Shown here: positions 11,303 to 20,500 of the stretch, piece by piece
Layout of the letters: each line of letters begins with the position of its first letter
Numbering within the stretch: position 1 is the stretch's first letter
NCBI GenBank assembly: GCA_023634235.1
Contig: JAMKCF010000006.1
Location: forward strand, 13,000,647 to 13,064,646
Length of the DNA stretch: 64,000 bases
Origin: Pisaster brevispinus
Lineage: Eukaryota > Echinodermata > Asteroidea > Forcipulatida > Asteriidae
Reading direction: 5' to 3'
Program-made: the position numbers and the translations under genes
Notes under the pieces: generated by a model
Told to the model about the DNA's origin: nothing
The model's input: only the letters and a program-made list of their open reading frames with translations
The model's database searches: none

Positions 11303-13521
11303 TTTTGCGTTGTTCAGCCCAAAATTGAATTAAAATTTACCCAGTCAGTTTCCCTTGTGGTTTTTAACAAGATGTATGTTTATTCAACAATTGGTGACTG
11401 CGCTTGCATAAATTTGGTTTGTCCTACTTTACTGGTAAGCATAGTGTTAGGCAGAGAAGTGTCTGTCTTTTGGACACCCTGTTTTAAATTTGGACACCCT
11501 GTTTTATCTGTCATTTACACGAAATATGTATTGTAAGTGAACAATTTGGACACTAAGTTTTTTTAATTTCCAGCAAATTTGGACACCCTTTTACCAAATC
11601 CTGGCTAAAACCATCGAACAATGCTAAAACCTGGCTGGTAAGTATGCTGTGCACCACAACCTCAACAAATATCACATGGTATTTGTTGCATGTTATGTGT
11701 TTGGGCTGTGGCCAAATTTTTTTCCCAAAAGGCTATGCCTATGTGAGGATTCTAAAAGTGGGCGAATTTCTTTTGCAACTTGCAGATTGAATTTCTCATC
11801 AAATATTGCCATGTCCTCAGTGGGGCAATGAGAATTAAGAATTAAAAAGATCATAGTAATTTTAAATAAAAAGTACTAGACAAAAGACAGCCCTGTTCCC
11901 TGTTTTATGTTGAGTTTTTTGGTTTCAAGAAAAAACACTCTATGACTAACTTTTATAAGGTGTACAGATGCTGAGATGTGGCGGACAAAAAACAAATGCT
12001 CTAAAGCAGTTCATACAAATTATGGAAGGACCTGCTTAAAGGGGATGATAACGAAACAAACCCATTCTAACTAAGACTTTGAGTACTCTAGTGGGTAATT
12101 AACTAGGCAGTGAATAATTACCGGCGGTTCAATCGTCCGAACTGCTATTTTGCTGTACAGTAATTTTTGACAATTAGGCCTACACATATAATCTCCCTTT
12201 GAAAAAAAACCTCCAGATCCACAAATTAAAAATTAATGGTAATACTTTCCATTTAAATATAGGAGTAAATTTCTAATAAAAAAAAAGTATTCTTATTTTT
12301 GGGGACGGGAAAAAAACCCATAGTGTCAGGCAGGAGGCATTCGAACGTGAAGCGAAGTCAGGCAAGCCACTCAAGATGTGGACAGATATTTGGTAATTCT
12401 GTGCATTTTATAATGTCAGCTACTCTTGTACACGTCAAAGAGGGCACTTTTTATACGATCTGCCAACAAATGGATGATTTGACCGGCGTCAGTAAACTGC
12501 CAATTTATTATTTATTAAGAATTAGTTAATATATAAATTCACAACTGTGTGCTCATGATGATGGTGCTGTGCTTTTAAATACCATGGAGCTATAAATTCC
12601 CTCAAGACATTAGCCAATTGGTAAAAAGGGGAGCGGGAGTTAGTGGGTGTGGGCGGACCGGATATATAAAGCAACCATTGCAATGTTCGCATCCTCGCTC
12701 CGCCCACAGCCCGGCCGGCCAGTGACATCGTGAATTGATTGGCATGATTGGGATCATGATTAGGATTTGGATCAATCCAAAATGGACGCAGTCAGTAAAC
12801 AACGAGGGAAGTAATTCGGAGGAAATAGACAAATTATTTCTTTCAATATTTTTTTAAAACTTTATTTATTTGAACATCCAAAACACCCAGGTCAAGCTAA
12901 GACTAAGAGGTGAGTGAACACATTGAGCTGGTTTAAACCACCGACTTGCCCGTCCGTAGGGAATGTGCCTTGACTTTTTATGCTTAAGAAAAAATAGGGC
13001 TGGACGTGTGGCCAAGGATTCAGCTTGTGGCCACACAAGTGGGGCTAGACGAATCCAAGTGGCAAACATAATATTATTAATAATACCCGAGTAACGTTGG
13101 TACGCAATCTAAATATCCCTCAGTTATAATTACAGGTCATGTCAAACAATTTATAATATAAATATAATTCCTATTATTAATTAGACAATTTCCTTTTTAT
13201 ATAGGAAGGAGTTAAGAACAGATTACTACTAAGTACGTACTCTAGTCTGAGTAAATACTGTAGATTACCAAATATAAAGCCTTTGCATTCACCACGATCA
13301 CACTCGAAATTGTTCCCTCTGCACACACACATGAATTTGGTTGCAATGAAAAACAAGCTAGGCCTACTACGAGGGCAGATGGAGAAGTGTTGCATTCACC
13401 ATGTTCATATTCACAATCTGGTTGGTAACCATTTCCTTCCTCCATGAAACGCAATCTACCTCAAAAGCTACACACACAATCACGGTTTGTAATGCTTATT
13501 TTAAACACATGTCTGTCTTAC

Positions 13522-13540
13522 CTCCTTCACTTTCAGCCAT
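13522..13540 (-). CDS. Candidate first coding exon (MAESEG) of an unrecognised minus-strand gene
   Basis: On the minus strand an ATG in a good context (AAATATGG) is followed by six codons (MAESEG) and a strong donor, G|GTAAGA, in phase 1. Upstream, at about 13580-13800, the sequence becomes locally GC- and CpG-rich (GGCACGGCGCGCG), unlike its AT-rich surroundings, as expected for a promoter. The gene would run left. Candidate later exons on the same strand are at 5166-5298 and 2031-2095. A six-codon match alone proves little; the case rests on promoter-like context plus donor. Confidence 0.4.
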
Positions 13541-14140
13541 ATTTGATGTCTAAAATGTAGCAAACAAAGCTCAGAATCTATGTTGCAGTTCAGACGGCAC
13601 GGCGCGCGTTAGACCCCCTTCTTCCACCACCGGATAATTTCCTATATCGTGCCTTACCGTTTAGGTTGGTTCCCACCCATCAATCCAGCATGAACACCAG
13701 TGCAAAGGGATGCAGGCGAGAACCAGACTTGTAACAACGCACGCTTGGTTTTCCCCCAACATTGTACACTGTAGTGTAATTGCGTGCCACCTGCAAACAT
13801 AAACTTGCGCTAGTCTTGTTGAGTTTTGGGAAAATCCAGGGGTAAAAGGCTCATGGGGCGGGGCAACGATTGGGGAGGCGTACCAGATGTTGTTTTGAAG
13901 TAACTCATGTTTTCCAGTTTTTATATTTAGATGTGACTAATTCAATAACTCTGGTAGTTAAAAAGTTCTGACAGAGATATACATTTCTGCGAAAAAAAGA
14001 TTTACTAATTCATCAAGGAAAGACATTCAAATTGAGAGTATGTTTATACTGCAAGTCCAAGAAAGGTCCCATTCTAGTCCCTTTGTAACACACCACATTA
14101 AGAAAAAAAAAAAATCATCTAAAGAACTCATATACAAATC

Positions 14141-14490
14141 TTGTATGGGTATTGAGGCATTATATGGTGAGGTATCAATGTATATTTGGTTTGCAATAAC
14201 ACCATGTGTGTATACATCTACTTTGTTATGTACATTGTTCTTTGAGAACTTGTCTTGCTATTTATTCTACTGCCAGGGTGTACATTTCAGAATTCAGGAA
14301 ACTACCTAGATCTGAAAATAACTTTCCTGCTTATTGAGAACTTTGCCTGGAGAGTTAGGAAATCGGCCGGGACTATCACTTTCGCTTGGTGGATCGAGGG
14401 GTCTTATTATCTTCACTTCCACAGAGCGAGAAATCACTTGGTCCCAACGTTTCGACTAGCCTGCTCTAGCCATTGTCAGGAGGTATTTTC
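14141..14490. repeat. Dispersed element with hammerhead-like terminus (copy 1)
   Basis: Shares GCATTATATGGTGAGGTATC, ACTTGTCTTGCTATTTATTC and AGGAAATCGGCCGGGAC with 23645-23893. Its right end reads on the minus strand CTGACAAT, stem GGCTAG/CTAGTC, then GAAACG, resembling a degraded hammerhead ribozyme core. Such cores are known in the terminal repeats of Penelope-like retroelements; that link is inference. Confidence 0.6.
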
Positions 14491-14720
14491 CTCACAAATG
14501 CCCAACATTAGAATAAAAAGTCACTGAAGATAATGCCTATCTTAAATTCTTTTCAGAGGGTTCAACTTTCTGAATATCGCATGCGTAGCTGTGCAAATTC
14601 TTGGACTTACCCACAGCAGGTTTTTGTTTTCCCTAGAAACTCTGGGGAGTAATTTTTAGCCAGGAGTGTATTGAATAGATTGAAAAAGGAAGTCACAGAT
14701 GAATCACAGGGGTAGGCAAT

Positions 14721-14858
14721 TCCTTTTTATTCTGAAAATACTTTTCAAGTCTCAAACTTAAAGGTATCAATGTGACTAGAACAAAACTATCCTTTTTATT
14801 CTGAAAATACTTTTCAAGTCTCAAACTTAAAGGTATCAATGTGACTAGAACAAAACTA
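14721..14858. repeat. Exact tandem duplication, 2 x 69 bp
   Basis: Copies 14721-14789 and 14790-14858 (TCCTTTTTATTCTGAAAATA ... ACAAAACTA) appear identical base for base. This is either a very recent duplication or an assembly artefact. Confidence 0.9.
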
Positions 14859-16099
14859 AACAATTAAAATACTTATTTTAAACACACCATCAAATTCATT
14901 TATTTATCATAAACACAAAAATTAACAATCATTTACAATGATTTTGATTTACTTGATGACATCTTATGTATGGGTTCACTTTAGATTTTCATCATTTCTC
15001 ATTCTTTTGTTCATGACAAGCTCAGGCAGAAGCTACATATACATACATAAAGAAATTCCCCACTATCCAATTTTTATAATTTTGTGCAACTCCTTCCAAA
15101 TGCAAGGGTCTCAAAATAAATTGTATTTGTTGACAATTATTGGGAATATTCTCTGCAACACATAGGCCCATCTTCACCCCCAGCTGCATCCCAGATACTG
15201 CCCACATAACATGGACTAAATTGCATATCTCACTAGGAGGAACACCTTGCAAAGGTCAAAATATAATAAACCTCTTTAACCCTAACCCCCATTAGGGTCT
15301 CTCTACAAAGCCTGCCAAATACAACAGAATGCAACACAGTTGAAATGAGAACCATGCCAAATGCAATAAAATGCAACAAGGGAAATTGTTGCAATGTGCA
15401 GGCATGCTGTTTGTGAAAGGACTGAGCAAGGGTGTTTGCACTGCTAAATGCAACAGTATGCACATAAGTGTAATGTTTAACTGTGATTATACAGTCTTTT
15501 GAATATGATTTGAATTATGATTCTTACCTAATATTACATCATACTTCTCAATACTTTTCCCATAAAAAATAGTTTGAAATACCCATTATAAGTTGTTGAG
15601 ATACAATAGAAGCACCCAAACCTATATGAGGTCACTTCACTGCTGAATGCAACAAATTCAGTCAAAAAATGACATCTGAGTTGACTGCCAAATGCAACAG
15701 ATCACAACAACTATTACCATTTGGTGCATATTGTTGCATTTAGCATGGTTAGGGTTAAGCACACACAAAAATATACTAAGAATAAATAGATCAGTGAAAA
15801 TATCATGCAATATAATATTTCTCATGACTCCTTCTTTGTAGTTTCTGCTGGGTAAAGCTAAAAACACCCACTACCGGAACTCTGGTTGAATACTTTCACT
15901 TTCACAGATGAAGTGACCTAGTTGATAGTCAGTGGCTTGTTTAAGGAGATATTTAATAAAAAATAATAGTAAAATCAGGTAAAGTAACTTTAGATTTTGG
16001 AAATAGTAAGTAAAAATACAAGAATGGGCGAGTGCAAAAAACAAAGTTAGATTTGAGGCTGGATACTGTTCCAATATTGCCATTAATGAATTATGATGA

Positions 16100-16206
16100 C
16101 AGACTTTGAAACACTAGGTGGCAGCAGACATCCCAGGTCAATTTCCGTTGTTTATGTAGAGTTCTCACTTAGTTCTCAGCATGCACACATTAATGAGAAC
16201 AGCGGA
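16100..16206. repeat. MITE copy, GCTAGGTGGCAGCAGAC family (one end only)
   Basis: CACTAGGTGGCAGCAGAC and the following 80 bases match the reverse complement of the element at 58310-58455 (TTTATGTAGAG, GAGCATGC-like and ATGAGAACAGCGG words). The other terminal repeat is missing, so the copy is truncated. Confidence 0.75.
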
Positions 16207-16284
16207 TTTAATTCTGCCACTGCTGTGCGTCCACAAGAGTGGCTTTTATTTTGTTTTTTAGATTTTCCCACTCTAGCTCCATTT

Positions 16285-16471
16285 AGGGCCCAATTTCATA
16301 GAGCTGCTTAAACAGAAAAATATGCTTGACAACTTTCTGCTAAGCAAAAATAAGCAGGATACAATCACATATGTGATAGGGTATTTTGGCTGGTAACCTT
16401 ATTCTGGTAAGCATATTTTTGTTGTGCCTTGCTACTTGTTGTGCTTCAGCACCTCCATAAAATTAGGCCAA
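16285..16471. repeat. MITE-like foldback, GGGCCCAATTTCATA family
   Basis: AGGGCCCAATTTCATAGAGC at the left, CCATAAAATTAGGCCA at the right, with GCTTAA and GCTAAGCA words inside. It lies downstream of COX14. Confidence 0.75.
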
Positions 16472-16782
16472 GGAATGAGGAAATTTTCATCAAATAACAA
16501 CAGTTTCTTTCCTTGGTTTGGTATTCAAACATGATCCAGAAGAACTCGACGCCAAACATTTCATCCAACATGAAGTACCGCAGAAAAACACCTGACATAT
16601 GTGAAAATCGCCCATGGGCCAGCAGCTATCATTGACCATTGTCATGCTATTGCCATGTTTGTCCCATTCCTTGTCTGCAATAATGACAAACACATTGCTG
16701 CTCGAAAATGGAGCCAGACTACTGCACTCTCAGTCTCAGTTTGGTGTTGTTTCCATATCAATGGAAGAAGCGTCTGTATGCT

Positions 16783-16980
16783 CTACTGTTTGTTATCTTT
16801 TTCTATGTTGACTGGAAGTTCAATTTGATGATCTTTAACTATGGGGCTTGCTGCCTCTTTGCCCCTTATGAAGGAACCAACTCGTTGACTGATGAGTATT
16901 GATCCATAGACAGTCAGGGCCAGCATGCCGACTGTAAAGGTCCTGTAGCCAAAGTCTGCAACTTTTTTTCCCAAAGACAT
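16783..16980 (-). CDS. COX14: Cytochrome c oxidase assembly protein COX14, complete, single coding exon
   Basis: COX14 (human C12orf62) is a small single-pass protein of the mitochondrial inner membrane. It works with COA3 to couple COX1 synthesis to complex IV assembly. The reading gives 65 residues (human 57). The N-terminal block GKKVADFGYRTF, followed by a hydrophobic segment at about residues 15-35 containing LTVYG, matches the family core (ADxGYxTF...LTVYG). The C-terminal tail is charged and not conserved. The start at 16980 is preferred because a polypyrimidine tract plus CAG acceptor on the minus strand ends at 17010, only 29 bases before the ATG; upstream codons that stay open are therefore intron, not protein. 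A likely 5' UTR exon ends at a GTAAG donor at 17350-17354. It lies head to head with IQCB1. Confidence 0.87.
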   Translation of the reverse strand: MSLGKKVADFGYRTFTVGMLALTVYGSILISQRVGSFIRGKEAASPIVKDHQIELPVNIEKDNKQ

Positions 16981-17009
16981 GATGTTGGCTCGACCCAACT
17001 CGATCAATA

Positions 17010-17561
17010 CTGAAAAAGAAAAACGTGAAAGCAATATCTCAATGAAAAAAACCCCAAACAAAACAAAACAAAACATATTTAAGAAACTTTCAACTAATTC
17101 CTTTATTTCTTCTCCAAATCCAACCGCTTCAAAAAAACAAAACGGGGGGGGGGGGTCCCGGATGGAAAGAAACAAGATGGCGGCGCCCATGTACACAAAA
17201 AATCGTGGTTACACAACCAAAAAGATGAACTGATTTCTGACGATGCAGGGAAAATTGTGACATAACTAAAATAATACAAACAAGTTTAACGTGTCTTCTG
17301 TTCAATTGTTACTTAATGGATACACTGTTATTTGTTAAAGAACGAGTTTCTTACTTTTGAAGAGTTTTCGGCGTGCACACACACACTAACGATGACAAAT
17401 GTTACTCTGTTTTGTGGGCTTCTAATCGATCACATGAGGGCGCTGTTTAAGAGGACCGCGAAATCGAATTTCAGAAAACACTCGCAGTCACACACACGCA
17501 CTGACTAATTCTGAAGAGCCTTTTGTTTCTACATCCATGGATAAACCAAAGTTTTAGGAAA
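17010..17561. promoter_or_regulatory. Putative bidirectional promoter between COX14 and IQCB1
   Basis: The COX14 start codon and the IQCB1 start codon are only 581 bases apart and point away from each other. On the minus strand a GTAAG donor at 17350-17354 and a CAG acceptor at 17010-17011 predict a COX14 5' UTR intron. That leaves roughly 200 bases (about 17355-17561) for both transcription starts. I see no TATA box. The segment contains a G run at 17144-17153 and the string AAGATGGCGGCGCCCAT near 17173, which resembles a YY1-type (AAGATGGCGGC) element in promoters of mitochondrial and housekeeping genes. That element lies inside the predicted COX14 intron, so its role is uncertain. Confidence 0.55.
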
Positions 17562-20500
17562 ATGAGTGGGAATGATCCATTAGAAGATAGAAGGGTAGAG
17601 GATTTAGCTCATCAAGTTGCCGAAACATCTGATAAAAATGTTCCAGCCTTGCTACTTGCAATTCAAGGTAAGTTTTACTGGCTGGGTGTTCTGCTTACCA
17701 AAAAATGTAACACATTTTGAAAACAGGTTAGCCATTAAGGTAATTGGCATTATTGTTACCATGGTAACTCAATTTTTTGCTCTTTAGGGGATGTTTTAGG
17801 AATACTGGCTGACATTGTTAATGTCGTTTCAGCTACAATTGTTAGCTTAACCTTTGGCTGAAACATGACCACCAACAACATTACCATGTTTCATGAAAAT
17901 GAAAAAGGCAATTGCCAAATAAATGCCATTTGAAATGGTGGACAGGTGGATCTTTTGCAGGAACTGCACTGAACATGTCATGCATACAATGCAGTGACTG
18001 TTTTTAACTTTTTAGTGACTTAACAAATTTAAAACGCAAGGCATGTAAATTCAAGGGCAAAATTGCTGTATCCGATCTCCACTATTTCTGTGTCAGTATT
18101 CTCACCTTACTTGTTTATTTATAAGAAAGGTCAATAATGAACGTTCCGCTGCCTCAGTTCCTTGTGAGGAAACGCTTAAAAAGGGTAGTTAAAAGTCAGT
18201 AGAATCTCATAAGCGACCTTAAATTATGGTCGGATCTGGAAATGTTTCCTCTTATTCTTCCAGAATTCAATAAAAAATAAAGATCCCTTCTTCAACTACC
18301 TTAGGCTAGCGTAGCTATCGTGACCAAGCGGTCAAGACTAGAGCACTGGACTTAAGCTCTGGTGTTTCTGATCAGCAGAGTGTGGGTTCAAATCCGGTCG
18401 CGGCACTTGTGTCCTTGAGCAAGATACTACCATATAATTGCTTTGTCCTTTGGATGGGACATTAAGCCGTAAATCCCATGCACTAGGATTGGTAGTGCAC
18501 GCAAAAGAACCCAGAACACTTGTCATGGAAGAGTAAGTGGTTAAACTTGGTATTTCTGGTTCACATAGCAAGCACCATTGCTTACAGGTTTCCTCAGGCT
18601 TGCGAGTTACAGTAATTTAAGTACACTAATGAGGCAGTCTTGGCACTTCATTATTATTAATATTATAAACATATACACTAGTAATTAGTAGGCCTATAAT
18701 AAAGTTTATACTTAATTTCCCCATATTATTGAAACTACCTTTTTTGACGTATTTTTTCCAGAGATCCTAGACAGTGTGATACCTGGTTCCCACAGAGCAG
18801 CCAAAGTCAAGAAGGACATTTGGAATTATGATCTTCTGCAGAGTGTTCTCCTTGCACTGAGACAAGATTTCTCCCTGATTCAAGGCAAATGGAACACAGC
18901 TGCCTCACTAGCCAAGATACTTGCGTGAGTTTGATTCTATAATTCTACAGGCCGTACTGTCTTCGTTCTTCTGTAGCCGGATGTCTTGATGTTCCTTAAT
19001 CTCGCATTCAGGCTGGTGACTGGGCTTTTCTGTCTCTGCCTCAAGGCCTTGGAATAGACTTCCTACTGTTAGAAATTCAACTGGTTTCACTTCTTTTAAA
19101 AAGGACCCTCAAGACCCATATTTTCTCTGTTTGCATGTAATCTGGGTTTCTCCTGTCTGCTTCCCCCTTCTTTCTGTTTTTCTCTTCTTTCCTTTTCCAG
19201 TGCTTTGCATCCTCTGGTAAAAGAATGAGTGTCCTAATTATTAGTAAGCGCAGAATTCCGCAGCAATCAGTACCATGAAATTGGGCCTTGAACTTGGGGG
19301 AAATGTTGAACTAATTTATCGAGCGTTTACTAATAAAAATTGTAACCAATCACATTATTTTTGACATACAATGAGTTACATGTGCGCAGTATATTTCATG
19401 CATGACTTGCGATATAAAAAAGTGGGGGAAAAAGTAAAATTTATTCGAAGTTGGGAGGATCCTTAACAGGTATTGCTGTACTTGTAGGCCTGGAATTTCA
19501 TCTTTGAGAGGGCAAGGCCTTTTTTTTTTTGCAAAGGGCACTTTCACTGGAAAATCTTAAAGCCTACAGGAAACTTTTGAAGGGGCACCAAGGCTAAGAC
19601 CAGGGGCAACAGTGACCATGGCCTCTGTCTTAAACCTTATACTCGAATGTGCAATCTTTGTACCTATCGGTACTTTGTACCAGAAAAGTTGGTTAGATTC
19701 TACTAAAACCTTTAAACCCAAAACTAACGCATCACTAAATTGACTTGACCTTACACAGACATTGTGCAGTTGGACTTGAGCCAACAGACACGTATGAGTA
19801 CCATGCCATCTTCCTGCCAGAGGCAGCGGAGAGACTCCTCATCCTGTCCCGCAACATCCAGTTTAGATACATGAAGATTCCAGAGAAGACGTTGACCCTG
19901 AAGGACGACCTAATCAAGGATTTCAAGGAGGTCATTGAAGCTCTACAGTGGCTCATCAGTGGACATGTATTCCTCGCCATCTATGGTAAGAATGCAGGGG
20001 GTTGATCAAATTCACTAGAGGTACTGCTGTGCAACATGGAGGACATTTTTTACAATTTTGTCTCTAAATCACTCAATAACTTCAAGTCTATGGGAAACTT
20101 TTGAAGGGGCACCAAGGCCAAGCCCAGGGCTACAGAGGCCATGGCTTCCGTGGCCTTCGTTAAATTCAAGGCCTGCTAGACTTTTCTACCGATTTTACAA
20201 TTAGCCATTTTGAGATATGATGGACACTATAGGAGTACACTGTATGTTTTGGGTGTGTTCAGAGCATTGTGTCCACAATGGCTAATAATGCTCTAATGCT
20301 TTTGGGTTTTTTTGCTGGTTGTTCCAGCTGTGGCTGTTTTTCATGTTATTGTCCCTTTCCAACTAATCAATGTCAACACGGCGTCATTTTGTTTTTCAGT
20401 TCTTCGATCCAACTACCTCCTTCAGATGTTAATAACAGATGACAAGGAGACAGGAATTGTCATTTTGAGCATGTTCCAGAATGCAGTGAGAGTCAACCCG

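Larger units (their letters stand above)
5299..13521. other. About 8 kb without a recognisable gene
   Basis: If the MAESEG model is right this is intron. It contains the minisatellite at 6148-6632, tRNA-derived fragments near 8101 and 11226, and one copy of a dispersed repeat at 10917-11160. A run of direct GTTTTAAATTTGGACACCC repeats lies near 11480-11590. Elsewhere I see only AT-rich sequence with no exon that I can support. Confidence 0.5.
13541..16244. other. Intergenic region between the MAESEG candidate and COX14
   Basis: 13580-13800 is relatively GC-rich and promoter-like. 14141-14490 is a dispersed repeat with a hammerhead-like end, 14721-14858 a tandem duplication, and 16100-16206 a truncated MITE. 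Words such as AAATGCAACA recur many times between 15300 and 15740 as a loose degenerate array. No exon seen. A minus-strand AATAAA at 16245-16250 could be the COX14 poly(A) signal. Confidence 0.45.

Noticed and set aside
16981..17196. N-terminal extension of COX14 to 137 residues
   Set aside because: The upstream codons lie 5' of a strong polypyrimidine-CAG acceptor and have no similarity to the family; they are intron.
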